Positions 24,133-32,968 of a DNA stretch of 55,969 nucleotides are shown here, piece after piece. The DNA is from Oscillibacter ruminantium GH1. Lineage in GTDB: Bacteria; Bacillota; Clostridia; Oscillospirales; Oscillospiraceae. The stretch spans positions 93,188 through 149,156 of the forward strand of contig NZ_DF158896.1 of NCBI RefSeq assembly GCF_000307265.1. Reading direction: 5' to 3'. The position numbers and the translations under genes are program-made. Below the pieces are notes generated by a model. The model ran no database searches. It was not told the DNA's origin and saw only the letters and a list, made by a program, of their open reading frames with translations. Each line of letters starts with the position of its first letter. The first letter of the stretch is position 1.

Positions 24133-25335
24133 ATGATGGAAAACGAACAAAAGCTGGGTTTTGCGACCCGCCAGATTCATGTTGGGAAAATCAAAGACGC
24201 ATCCGGCGCTCTGTGTACACCGATCTATCAGACGTCCACGTTTGAATTTGAAACCGTCCAGCAGGGCGGCGCCCGCTTTGCCGGTGAGGAGCCGGGCTAC
24301 ATCTATTCCCGCCTTTCCAATCCCTCCCTGACGCAGGCGGAGGAAAAGCTGGCATCCTTGGAAAACGGCGAAGCCGCGCTGGCCGCCGCCTCCGGCATGG
24401 GCGCCATCTCCGCCGCATTGTGGACGAGTGTGGTTGCGGGCGATGAGATTTTGGCCAGCGACACGCTGTACGGCTGCACGTTCTCCTTGCTCTGCCATGG
24501 AATGACCAAGTTCGGCGTGGATACGAAGTTTATCGACATGGTGGACATTGAGAATCTCAAGAAGCATCTCACGCCCAAGACCAAGGTCGTCTATTTTGAG
24601 ACGCCCTGCAACCCGACGCTGAAGATTTTGGACATTCAGGCCATTGCCGAGGCTGCCCACCAGTACAATCCCGCCATCCGCGTCATGGTGGACAATACCT
24701 TCTGCTCGCCCTATTTGCAGCGCCCGCTGGAGCTGGGCGCGGATGTGGTGGTTCACAGCGCCACCAAGTACATCAACGGCCATGGCGACGTGATTGCGGG
24801 CTTCATCGTCGGCACGGTGGAGTTCATCGGTCAGTGCAGAACCGTTGGTCTGAAGGACATGACCGGGGCGGTAATGAGTCCGTTTGACGCGTTTTTGATT
24901 GCCCGCGGTCTTAAAACGCTGGATATCCGCATGGAGCGCCACTGCGCCAACGCCCGCAAGGTAGCGAAATTTTTGCACAGTCACCCCGCGGTGGACAAGG
25001 TCTACTATCCCGGTCTTCCTGATTTTGAGGGCTACGAGGTTGCCAAGAAGCAGATGAAGGATTTTGGCGGCATGCTGTCCATCGAGCTTAAGGCCAGCCG
25101 GGAGGAGGTCGCCAATGCCCTCAACAAGCTGCAGCTGTGTACCATTGCGGTGTCTCTGGGTGACGCCGAGACGCTGGTGGAGCACGCCGCAACCATGACC
25201 CACTCCACATATACGCCGGAGGAGCTGGCGGCCGCTGGGATCTCCGAGGGGCTGGTCCGCATCTCCGTTGGATTGGAAGACCCCGACGATATCATCGCCG
25301 ACCTCAAGAGGGTTCTTGATACCCTCGTCTCCTAA
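24133..25335 (+). CDS. Methionine gamma-lyase (trans-sulfuration PLP enzyme)
   Basis: A 400-residue Cys/Met-metabolism PLP enzyme. YSRLSNPS binds the cofactor phosphate of the neighbouring subunit, VMVDNTFCSPYLQRPLELGA carries the cofactor Asp, and SATKYINGH the PLP lysine. The segment LYGCTFSLLCHGMTKFG has the active-site cysteine typical of methionine gamma-lyase rather than cystathionine gamma-synthase. It would release methanethiol, ammonia and 2-oxobutyrate. Two adjacent ATG codons (24133, 24136) are possible starts. Last gene of the operon; its role next to a methylthioribose-like pathway is unclear but sulfur-related. Confidence 0.85.
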   Translation: MMENEQKLGFATRQIHVGKIKDASGALCTPIYQTSTFEFETVQQGGARFAGEEPGYIYSRLSNPSLTQAEEKLASLENGEAALAAASGMGAISAALWTSVVAGDEILASDTLYGCTFSLLCHGMTKFGVDTKFIDMVDIENLKKHLTPKTKVVYFETPCNPTLKILDIQAIAEAAHQYNPAIRVMVDNTFCSPYLQRPLELGADVVVHSATKYINGHGDVIAGFIVGTVEFIGQCRTVGLKDMTGAVMSPFDAFLIARGLKTLDIRMERHCANARKVAKFLHSHPAVDKVYYPGLPDFEGYEVAKKQMKDFGGMLSIELKASREEVANALNKLQLCTIAVSLGDAETLVEHAATMTHSTYTPEELAAAGISEGLVRISVGLEDPDDIIADLKRVLDTLVS

Positions 25336-25471
25336 AATGCAGGGAGGCCGCAGAACCTGAGACATCCGATGAGCATACGCGCTCAAAATGAATCTCATTT
25401 CCGTATAAAAAGCGCAAAAAGAGGACTTGTTTTGCGGCTGCTCAACTATATAGAATTTTTCCAATACGAAC

Positions 25472-25498
25472 GAGGGGCGGGATTTTATCCCGCCCCTC
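25472..25498 (+). other. Inverted repeat downstream of the salvage operon
   Basis: An 11-bp perfect GC-rich stem (25472-25482 with 25488-25498) with loop TTTTA and no T tail on either strand. It may protect the operon mRNA 3' end. Confidence 0.5.
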
Positions 25499-25509
25499 TG
25501 AGCGTAAAC

Positions 25510-25544
25510 AAACCCGGCTTGCAAGTTGAGAGCAAGCCGGGTTT
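25510..25544 (+). terminator. Hairpin/terminator after the salvage operon
   Basis: A 13-bp perfect stem (25510-25522 with 25532-25544), its 3' arm ending in TTT. Together with the hairpin 12 bases before it, it likely ends the operon that begins at 15.8 kb. 25545-25847 holds no gene that I can support. Confidence 0.6.
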
Positions 25545-25847
25545 GAGCCGTAAATGGGGACAAGAAGAAAAATAAGTGCGCCAGACGATCTTTCCGCCGA
25601 TGCTTTGTTGATTCTTTGGATTTCCACGCGCGAAGGGCGGCGCTGATTTTATCCCTATCCGCGTATACCGAAACCTGTGTATCAAGTGTTTTTATTGCCT
25701 CCGAGGGATGTATTATATGGAGACTCCGCTGAAATGTCCGCATAGCCGCGATATAAAGGCCCGAGAAAGGCGGACGGAGGATTCTTCTGCATGAGACACA
25801 AAAGCACGCTTGCAGCCACGCCAAAGCATGGACGAATTGTGAGGACA

Positions 25848-25896
25848 AAAGCCGCGTCTTTCCCCGGGTTGTCCGGAGAAAGACACGGCTTTTTTA
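25848..25896. terminator. Bidirectional terminator below the AGCS symporter gene
   Basis: AAAAGCCGcGTCTTTC (25848-25863) pairs with GAAAGACaCGGCTTTT (25879-25894), with T-runs on both strands. On the minus strand it lies 32 bases after the symporter stop. Confidence 0.85.
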
Positions 25897-25927
25897 CAAA
25901 ACGGAAAATTTTCAGTTGGAGCAGCGC

Positions 25928-27334
25928 TTACTTCCAGTAATCCAGCTGGTCCGCATCCATGCCGATATCGGCGGCGTGGAAGACCGGGTTTTGGCCTGCC
26001 TTCTTCTGCTCGCAATAATCGCGGCAGGCTTTCACCACCACGTTGCTCAGAACCACGCACGCAGGGAGGTTAATCATGCACATGACCGCCATCATAATAT
26101 CCGCGATGTCCCACGCGGCGGCCATCGGCAGCGCCGCGCCCACCAGAATCACCACCGCGCACAGCAGACGGAAGCCGAGCATAAAGCGCTTGCTGGGAGT
26201 TTTGCGATGGATAAAGGTCAGGCAGTTATCCACATAGAACAGGTTGCCCAGCAGCGTGGTGAACGCAAAGAGCACCATAGCCACCGTGACGAACACGGGG
26301 CCAAAGCCGCCCATAATGGTTTCCACGGACTTCTGCACATAGGGCGCGCCGGCAATTTCGGCAGTGGGCTCCACGCCGGAGCACAGGCACATCAGCGCGG
26401 TAGCGCTGCAAATGAGGATCGTGTCGATGAACACGGAGAGCACCTGCACCAGTCCCTGCTTCACAGGGTGAGAGACGTCTGCCGCAGCTGCCGCGTTGGG
26501 GGCGGAGCCGACGCCCGCCTCGTTGGAGTACAGGCCGCGCTTGATGCCGTACATCATGCAGGAACCGGCAATGCCGGAGAAAATCGCCTGAAAATTGAAG
26601 GCGTCGCGGAAAATCTCACTGAACACGGCAGGAATGAGGCTTGCATGGGAAACCAGCACAACTAGGGAAACCACAATGTACAAAATGCCCATCACGGGAA
26701 CGATGGCCGTGGTGGCCGCAACCACGCGGCGGCCGCCGCCCAGAATGCACCAACCTACCAAAACAGCGAGGACCGCGCCGATGATCCAAGGGGAGATAGC
26801 GGGATCATAGAAGCTGTACACCGCGAAAGTGGATTGCAGGTTATAGGACGCCAGCATGTTGAAGCCTACCGCATAGGTAAAGATCAGGCACACGGCAAAC
26901 AGCACCGCCAGACCCCGGTTGTGCAGAGCTGTTTCGATGTAGTAGGCGGGGCCGCCGTAGCTGTCGCCGTTCTTGTCGCGGCGCTTGTAGATTTGAGCCA
27001 GCGTGCTTTCCACAAACGCGGAGGCGCCGCCGATAATGGCGATCAGCCACATCCAGAACACCGCGCCATAGCCGCCCAAACATACCGCGGTGGACACGCC
27101 CACGATGTTGCCGGTGCCCACGCGGGAGGCTGTGGAAACCATCAGCGCCTGGAATGAGGAGATCTTGCCCTCGTTGGAGGGCTTTTCCATGACCACGCGG
27201 ATCGTCTCCGGGAACATGCGAAGCTGCACAAAGCCCGTGCGGACAGAGAAGTACAGGCCGGCCGCCAGCAGGAGAACAATCAGCACCGGGTAGTACAAAA
27301 AGCTGTCCAGTCCATCTAAAATCGTCATTACCAT
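25928..27334 (-). CDS. AGCS-family sodium:alanine/glutamine symporter
   Basis: A 468-residue polytopic carrier with about 11 hydrophobic segments. The AGCS pattern is clear: ALMVSTASRVGTGNIVGVST, GGPAYYIE, and KRGLYSNEAGVGSAPNAAA. It imports alanine, glycine or glutamine with sodium. Lying downstream of a glutaminase gene, it parallels the glutaminase-glutamine symporter pair known in Bacillus (glsA-glnT), so glutamine is the likeliest substrate. The 171-base gap to the glutaminase holds an imperfect stem-loop near 27381-27420. Confidence 0.9.
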   Translation of the reverse strand: MVMTILDGLDSFLYYPVLIVLLLAAGLYFSVRTGFVQLRMFPETIRVVMEKPSNEGKISSFQALMVSTASRVGTGNIVGVSTAVCLGGYGAVFWMWLIAIIGGASAFVESTLAQIYKRRDKNGDSYGGPAYYIETALHNRGLAVLFAVCLIFTYAVGFNMLASYNLQSTFAVYSFYDPAISPWIIGAVLAVLVGWCILGGGRRVVAATTAIVPVMGILYIVVSLVVLVSHASLIPAVFSEIFRDAFNFQAIFSGIAGSCMMYGIKRGLYSNEAGVGSAPNAAAAADVSHPVKQGLVQVLSVFIDTILICSATALMCLCSGVEPTAEIAGAPYVQKSVETIMGGFGPVFVTVAMVLFAFTTLLGNLFYVDNCLTFIHRKTPSKRFMLGFRLLCAVVILVGAALPMAAAWDIADIMMAVMCMINLPACVVLSNVVVKACRDYCEQKKAGQNPVFHAADIGMDADQLDYWK

Positions 27335-27505
27335 GTTTTTTACTCTCTCTTCCCTTTTTTATTCAACCGGAAACTTTAACGTTTTGCCGCATTCACTCAT
27401 GAAAGTGTGCGGGCAAACGAACCCATCGACAAAGCATCCCTCCCCTTGCCATTGCCAAATCTTACGCAGCGGTATCTTGCAGCTGCCGCCGCGCAGTTTC
27501 TTTAG

Positions 27506-28453
27506 TTATATCATAGAATTGGAGCCGGAAAAATAGTGAAGCCCCAAATAATGAGAAAGATATTCCATCACGCGATAGGCTCCCACACTATTTCCCTTTG
27601 GATCCAATGCGGGATTAAACACCGCCAGTCCCATTTTCCGCTCCACAGTGCCCATAATACCGCCGCCCACGCCGCTCTTGGCGGGAATCCCCACCTTCAT
27701 GGCAAACTCGCCGGAGGCATCGTACATACCGCAGGTCACCATCAGCGTCTTGACGATGCGAACGATCCAATCGTCTAACAGATGCTCGCCGCTGCGGGGG
27801 TCCACCCCATTGTGGGCCAACACCAACGCATAGTTGGCCAGATCCTCCGCGTTGACGCTTAAAGAGCACATCCGGAAATAAAGATCGACCACATCTTCCG
27901 CGTCATACTCCAAAATATTGTCGTCTTCCATCAAATATGCCATGGAGCGATTTCGCATACCCGCCTTTTTCTCCGACTGAAACACCGCTTCATTTAGATG
28001 GATCGTGTCCCGGCGGCAGAGCCGCCGTGTCAGCTCCAGAAACTCTCCAAAGGGATCCTTCACGTCCATACAGCAGCTGGCGGTGGCGATTGCTCCTGCG
28101 TTGATCATGGGGTTGAGTGGGTGGGCAGTCTTCGTCTCCAGCCGCACCAGAGAGTTGAAGGCGTCTCCGGTCGGCTCCACGCCCACCTTGCTGAATACTT
28201 TTTCGTACCCCGCCACCTGCAAGGCCATAATCAGCGTGATTGTCTTGGAAATGCTTTGAATCGTAAATTCCTGCTGCCAATCGCCAGAGCGATACACTTC
28301 GCCGTCCGTTGTGATGAGGCAGGCACCCAGCTGCTCTGAGTCTCCCTTGGCCAGCTCGGGTATATATGTGGCAACCTTTCCTGTATGCAGAAAGGTTCTT
28401 GCGTAATCCATCGCATCGTTCAGGGTACGCTCAATCAGCACATTGCGCGCCAT
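27506..28453 (-). CDS. glsA: Glutaminase (serine beta-lactamase fold)
   Basis: A 315-residue glutaminase that hydrolyses glutamine to glutamate and ammonia. The active-site Ser-Lys dyad is in FTIQSISKTITLIMAL; NPMINAGAIATASC and GIPAKSGVGGGI are family signatures. ATG 28453 follows CGGAG at short spacing. It precedes the symporter on the same strand and is divergent from a LysR regulator, suggesting substrate-controlled glutamine uptake and breakdown. Confidence 0.93.
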   Translation of the reverse strand: MARNVLIERTLNDAMDYARTFLHTGKVATYIPELAKGDSEQLGACLITTDGEVYRSGDWQQEFTIQSISKTITLIMALQVAGYEKVFSKVGVEPTGDAFNSLVRLETKTAHPLNPMINAGAIATASCCMDVKDPFGEFLELTRRLCRRDTIHLNEAVFQSEKKAGMRNRSMAYLMEDDNILEYDAEDVVDLYFRMCSLSVNAEDLANYALVLAHNGVDPRSGEHLLDDWIVRIVKTLMVTCGMYDASGEFAMKVGIPAKSGVGGGIMGTVERKMGLAVFNPALDPKGNSVGAYRVMEYLSHYLGLHYFSGSNSMI

Positions 28454-28762
28454 AATCTCCGTTCAACTCCGTTCCGGTCTACCCGCGCCATTTGCCGTTG
28501 GCAGATCGCTTGATTTTGATAATATCTTAACATACTTTTTCTTAAAAAGATAATAGGGATCTCCGATAGGGTTATCAAACAACGTATATAACAAATTCAC
28601 CCTTTTTTATCTATAAATTTTGTTTATTTTGCATATTGCTTCTCTGCCCCACAAGACGTTGAAATGCGATATAATAAAAATCGGTTATTATGCAACATGC
28701 CTGCTGTCCACATATCGAAGGCATTTTCCCGGGATTGTGTTTTAGGAAAGAGAGTGTGCGCA
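28454..28762. promoter_or_regulatory. Divergent glsA / lysR control region
   Basis: About 310 AT-rich bases between the two divergent starts. GATAA at 28544-28548 and TTATC about 17 bases later form an inverted pair, a spacing LysR-type regulators can use; this is weak. I cannot fix either promoter with confidence. Confidence 0.35.
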
Positions 28763-29686
28763 ATGGATATCAAGCATCTGGAATTTTTCTGTACGGTGGC
28801 CCATTACGGGTCGATCAACAAGGCCGCACAGGAGCTGTATATTTCTCAGCCGCATCTCAGCCACATTATCCGGGATATGGAGGCCGATGTGGGCGTACCT
28901 CTGTTTCAGCGCACAAAGCAAGGCGTCACCCTGACCCATGAGGGGCAGAATTTTCTGGAGCATGCCAAGGTGATCCTCAAGGAAATGGAAACCTTAAAGC
29001 AGGTTTCCTGCCGCACGGAACCGGAGGGCGACCGTCTGCTTATTTCCATGACCAAATTTACACACACGATGGAGAGCTTCAATGAGGTCTGCATTGGGCG
29101 CCAGCATCTTCCCCGGTTCACTTATCTGCTTAATGAAGGAGCAACGCTGGATGTAGTCTCCGATGTGGAGGAACGCATTTCCGATGTGGGATGTATTCAT
29201 TTTGCCAGCCATGAATCGCAGCGGCTCCACAATTTGCTGGCGGACAAGGGACTGATTCTGACGCCGCTGGCTACCATGCCGCCCCATATCGTTATCTCGA
29301 AAAATCATGAGCTTCTGCGCCAAAAAAGGCCTGTTACGCTCAAGAATCTGCGGGATTACGGCTTTGTGCGCTATATTGGTCAGTATGAGGATTTCATCTA
29401 TAACATTTCCACGGAGGATCATCAAACGGATCTGAACAACTCCTCCCGGATCATCTACGTATACGGCCGCGCGGCCCTGATGCATCTGATCGCGGTGAGT
29501 AATTTTTATACCATCGGCATTCAGGGGTTTTCTACGCAGGACTCTTTGTACCAATGCGCCTCGATTCCCATCAAACACTGCAAAGAACAGTTGGAGTTCG
29601 GCCTTGTCACGCGGCGGGACGCCGCTTTGTCCGATGCAGAAAAAGAATTTGTGGAAAATGTCACCGCACGCTATCGGGCGCTTTAA
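28763..29686 (+). CDS. LysR-family transcriptional regulator
   Basis: A 307-residue regulator. Residues 1-60 form the winged helix (MDIKHLEFFCTVAHYGSINK to FQRTKQG) and the remainder the periplasmic-binding-like effector domain, which is divergent in sequence. ATG 28763 gives the standard LysR N-terminus; the frame stays open upstream to 28664 without a good start. Divergent from glutaminase, so it likely controls glsA and the symporter. Followed by a terminator at 29705. Confidence 0.9.
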   Translation: MDIKHLEFFCTVAHYGSINKAAQELYISQPHLSHIIRDMEADVGVPLFQRTKQGVTLTHEGQNFLEHAKVILKEMETLKQVSCRTEPEGDRLLISMTKFTHTMESFNEVCIGRQHLPRFTYLLNEGATLDVVSDVEERISDVGCIHFASHESQRLHNLLADKGLILTPLATMPPHIVISKNHELLRQKRPVTLKNLRDYGFVRYIGQYEDFIYNISTEDHQTDLNNSSRIIYVYGRAALMHLIAVSNFYTIGIQGFSTQDSLYQCASIPIKHCKEQLEFGLVTRRDAALSDAEKEFVENVTARYRAL

Positions 29687-29704
29687 TGCGCTCCTGAATT
29701 GTAT

Positions 29705-29750
29705 GCAGCCGTCTCCGCGCAGGAATTTTACTGCCGGGGCGGCTGCTTTT
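29705..29750 (+). terminator. Terminator after lysR
   Basis: GCAGCCG (29705-29711) pairs with CGGCTGC (29740-29746), loop region with partial internal pairing, followed by TTTT. Confidence 0.65.
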
Positions 29751-29900
29751 GTCGTTGCGTCTACCAAGGACCATGCGCAATGGAGATCATTCGGATTTTA
29801 GACCACATCTGCCGCTTAGCTTATCTGAGAGAAAGCGTTGCATTTTACACAATTTAATACGTTTCTTTCTTGCTTTGATTGTGTTGTTTTCATATATTTA

Positions 29901-29929
29901 TTGACATAATTTATCAAAAGAAATATCAT
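29901..29929 (+). promoter_or_regulatory. Promoter of the diguanylate cyclase gene
   Basis: TTGACA (29901-29906), exactly 17 bases, TATCAT (29924-29929). It leaves a leader of about 240 bases (to 30178) that is GC-richer than the promoter and can fold, but I do not see the conserved core of a c-di-GMP riboswitch in it. Confidence 0.75.
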
Positions 29930-30178
29930 AGAACCAAAGAAGTCTTTTGGCTGCGGTGCATGATATTTTGCCGGGAATCGGGACTCTGCTCAAAGAAAAA
30001 ATTCCCATAACCAAAAAATTAGACGACTCAATTGACGCGGAAAAGCCGGGAGATGCGCGGAAATGTCGGGATGAACGGGGCCATTCCCAAGCCTGCGAAG
30101 CCGGACATGTTCTATTAAACCATCCAGATATCGACTGGCGCGGGATAAGGTAAACGCGCTGAGAAAAACGAGGGTAGT

Positions 30179-31669
30179 ATGAACCAAAAGAAAAATCTTC
30201 TCCTGCTGGTGATTTTTTTTATTTTAATCAGCACCTCGTTTTTCCTTTCGCCGGTTTATCTGAGCGGGGAGAGCACAAAAGAAACACCCGAGGTGGAGAT
30301 ATTCCCGAGAAATATGTATCGAGAAACAATCCATGTAGTCGCGGATGTAGACTATGCGCCCTATTCCTATCTTGGAGACGACGGCTCGCCAACGGGGCAC
30401 GATGTGGAGTTGATCAGCGAGATCGCAAACAACATGAGAGTGAACCTCGACCTTCGGCTGACGACCTGGGACGATGCGATCAACGCCGTGAAAACCGGGC
30501 AGGCAGATGTTGTAATGGGGGCAGATGTCATTGCGGACGATTCGGGGGCCGGAATGTTGATGACCATTCCGCTGACCAGCGATACCATGACCGTATTCGG
30601 AAAGGAAAGCATCGAGTCGGTGGGCGAGCTGTATGGGAAAAAGATTGCCGTGATTGAGAGCAATGGCGCAAAGGCGCTTCTGAAATCCTATATGCTGGAT
30701 CCCTACTGCACCGCCTATGCAACGTATACAGAGGTGTTCGAGTCGGTGGAGTCTGGTGAAAACGACTATGCGGTGTCCAACTATTCTGTGGGTTCACAAA
30801 TTCTGAAAAGGCTGCAGGTCAACGATATCAAAAGCACGGGCGTTGTTATCATGCAGAACTATTTTTGCTTCGGTGTGCGGGAGGATGAGCCGGAACTGCT
30901 GGACAGAATCAACTCCGAGCTGGTGAGCTTGTCCGACGGCGGCGAGATCAGCCGCTTACAGAAAAAATGGGTCGGTAGTAGCACGAATGTGCAGAGTCTG
31001 CCTGACTTTTTTCGGGAGCATGCGGGTTTGGTCTGGCTCTATATCGCGGGTGTGATTGCCTTGCTGACCGCTTTTTTGACAATCACCATCATCAGTGCAA
31101 AGAAAAATGAAAAGATGCTCCGCCGGCAGGCGGAAACCGATCCGCTGACCGGCCTTGCGAACCGTGCCTTTGCGGAAAAGCTGATCGGCAGTATTCTTCA
31201 ATCGGAGAGTGAAGCCGCAAAACGGGCGCTTTTGATTCTGGATATTGACAATTTTAAGCGGGTCAACGATACGCTTGGGCATCAGCAGGGGGATTCTATC
31301 TTGAAGAGCATAGCGGACGTTCTCCGCAAATCATTTCGCGAGGCCGACGTTGTAGGCCGCCTTGGCGGAGATGAATTCTTTGTGCTGATGCAGGGCGTTC
31401 AGGGAAAAACCAATGTGGAAACCAAGGCGAAGGAAATTTGCGGAGCCGTGGCGAAGGTCTGTTCTGCAAACGACTCTGAGTGCCGGGTGAGCACAAGTAT
31501 CGGCATCGCGCTTAGTCCCGAGCATGGGAACAATTTTACCCAGTTGTATGCCCACGCCGATGCCGCGCTCTACCATGTAAAAAGCAACGGCAGAAACGGA
31601 TATATGATTTACAGTGGCGAATATGCGGCGCAAAATGCGGTGGAAAGCCGCCTGCTTGACATGGATTAG
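30179..31669 (+). CDS. Diguanylate cyclase with extracytoplasmic amino-acid-binding-like sensor
   Basis: A 496-residue membrane protein. Residues 7-24 form a signal anchor, about 45-270 a family-3 solute-binding (PBPb) sensor (VVADVDYAPYSYLGDDG, GQADVVMGADV), about 283-305 a second transmembrane helix, and 320-480 a GGDEF domain. The catalytic RLGGDEFF is intact and the inhibitory RxxD is present five residues upstream (READ), so it should make cyclic di-GMP with product inhibition. The sensor likely binds an amino acid or other small solute. Apparently monocistronic. Confidence 0.92.
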   Translation: MNQKKNLLLLVIFFILISTSFFLSPVYLSGESTKETPEVEIFPRNMYRETIHVVADVDYAPYSYLGDDGSPTGHDVELISEIANNMRVNLDLRLTTWDDAINAVKTGQADVVMGADVIADDSGAGMLMTIPLTSDTMTVFGKESIESVGELYGKKIAVIESNGAKALLKSYMLDPYCTAYATYTEVFESVESGENDYAVSNYSVGSQILKRLQVNDIKSTGVVIMQNYFCFGVREDEPELLDRINSELVSLSDGGEISRLQKKWVGSSTNVQSLPDFFREHAGLVWLYIAGVIALLTAFLTITIISAKKNEKMLRRQAETDPLTGLANRAFAEKLIGSILQSESEAAKRALLILDIDNFKRVNDTLGHQQGDSILKSIADVLRKSFREADVVGRLGGDEFFVLMQGVQGKTNVETKAKEICGAVAKVCSANDSECRVSTSIGIALSPEHGNNFTQLYAHADAALYHVKSNGRNGYMIYSGEYAAQNAVESRLLDMD

Positions 31670-31719
31670 AAGGGCGGGAATGGCTGCTGTGGGGTGCGGA
31701 CGGATTGAAATCATGCACA

Positions 31720-32838
31720 TCAGTCGTTTATTTGAAGCTGATACTCTTCCGCCGCGGAGAGCGGCTCATTGACGTACAGCCGCCGTTCCTTCAAATATTG
31801 AATTAGTTCCGGATACCGCTGGGGCAACAAATGGGATACAAACTCCGTCCAAATCAACTCCGACATCTCCTCGTCGGAATAGGGAATCGCCGCGCTGCAA
31901 AGCTCGTCAACGAGCTCCAGCGTGGCGATCAGTGGGTTGTATTTCAGGGTTCCGCGAAAGATGCGAAACGCAATGGTGCAGTCATTGGTGAGATTGACGC
32001 AGGCGTAGCGCTCGGCACAGGAAGTTTTCGCGCTGTCCGGAACCTCCTTGGGACTGTCCTTCCGTCCATAGCGAGCCGCCCCTTTCTCCAACTGCCGCTT
32101 GGTGCGGCGAGAAAACCGTAGTAACTCGTTCCGGTGGTTTTCTACGAAGAAGAGGATGCGGGCGATGGCGGCTTCCTGTGCCTCCTCGGTTTTGCCAAAG
32201 CTGTTGCGGTTGACGTGGACGTGCAGACCACAAGTCTCCGCGCGGTGGCTGGAATAGCCCTCTGCCAATGCCGCCTCCATTACGGCGGCCCGGGGCATCT
32301 GTGCCTTGTGATAGTCCAGCGTCATGGGGTGGGTCACGATTTCCATTCCCTCGTTCAGGGAGCCGTCGTGCTTGATGTAAATGTGCTCCGCGTCTCGGTT
32401 TCCAATGTCCATCAGTTTTTTTGCCACGGAGTCCTGTTCCCCGCCGTTGTCAATCTCCAGCTCCACGCCCAGATAGCGGGTACCTTCGCCGTAGAAAATG
32501 GGAGTGGGCTTGTAGTAGGACTGGATTCCCCTGCGGTGGCTGTCGATGCAATTGCAGCAGTAGGGAACGTCGCTGTCGTCCACGTAGTACGTATGGTCGT
32601 TGTGAATCAGGCGGCCGCAGTCAGAGCAGCGGTGGTAGTACTCGTCGTAGCAGTCCTGACAGAGCGTGGTGTTGGAATCGCCCTCGCTGTCGTCGAACCA
32701 GATCCGCTCCCCACAGCGGTCGCAGACGGCGGTCAGCTCTGCAAGGCAGGTCTCGCACAGCATTTGTTCGTCGAAAAGAGTCTGCTCTCCAATGGAAAAT
32801 TCCGCGCCGCAGTGGTCACAGGTAGAGGTCTCCATCAT
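31720..32838 (-). CDS. Zinc-ribbon protein with amidoligase-like domain
   Basis: A 372-residue protein. The first 110 residues hold a chain of CxxC pairs (CDHCG, CETC, CDRCG, CQDC, CSDCG, CCNC) that form several zinc ribbons. From about residue 125 it matches the putative amidoligase (COOH-NH2 ligase) family: YLGVELEIDNG, KHDGSL, EIVTHPMT and CGLHVHVNRNSFG. Such proteins are proposed to form isopeptide bonds, often in phage or mobile contexts; the substrate is unknown. ATG 32838 has GGAGG eight bases upstream; in-frame starts at 32853 and 32898 do not. Confidence 0.82.
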   Translation of the reverse strand: MMETSTCDHCGAEFSIGEQTLFDEQMLCETCLAELTAVCDRCGERIWFDDSEGDSNTTLCQDCYDEYYHRCSDCGRLIHNDHTYYVDDSDVPYCCNCIDSHRRGIQSYYKPTPIFYGEGTRYLGVELEIDNGGEQDSVAKKLMDIGNRDAEHIYIKHDGSLNEGMEIVTHPMTLDYHKAQMPRAAVMEAALAEGYSSHRAETCGLHVHVNRNSFGKTEEAQEAAIARILFFVENHRNELLRFSRRTKRQLEKGAARYGRKDSPKEVPDSAKTSCAERYACVNLTNDCTIAFRIFRGTLKYNPLIATLELVDELCSAAIPYSDEEMSELIWTEFVSHLLPQRYPELIQYLKERRLYVNEPLSAAEEYQLQIND

Positions 32839-32864
32839 TTCAACTTCCTCCATAATTACAAAAT

Positions 32865-32893
32865 GAGGCCTTGGGAAGCTATCCCGGGGCCTC
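32865..32893 (-). terminator. Attenuator-like hairpin before the amidoligase gene
   Basis: A 12-bp stem with two G-T pairs (32865-32876 with 32882-32893); on the minus strand it is followed by ATTTTG and ends about 15-20 bases before the ribosome site. It could attenuate or mask translation. Confidence 0.45.
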
Positions 32894-32968
32894 TGCATTT
32901 ATAATATATCTCGAAGAGCAGGCAATTCGGATTCCAGCGCGGGCAAGTTGAGGGTGGATGGGTGCTGA

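Noticed and set aside
29936..30178. c-di-GMP (GEMM) riboswitch before the diguanylate cyclase gene
   Set aside because: A GACGCGGAAAAGCC segment is faintly similar, but the other conserved blocks of the aptamer are missing.
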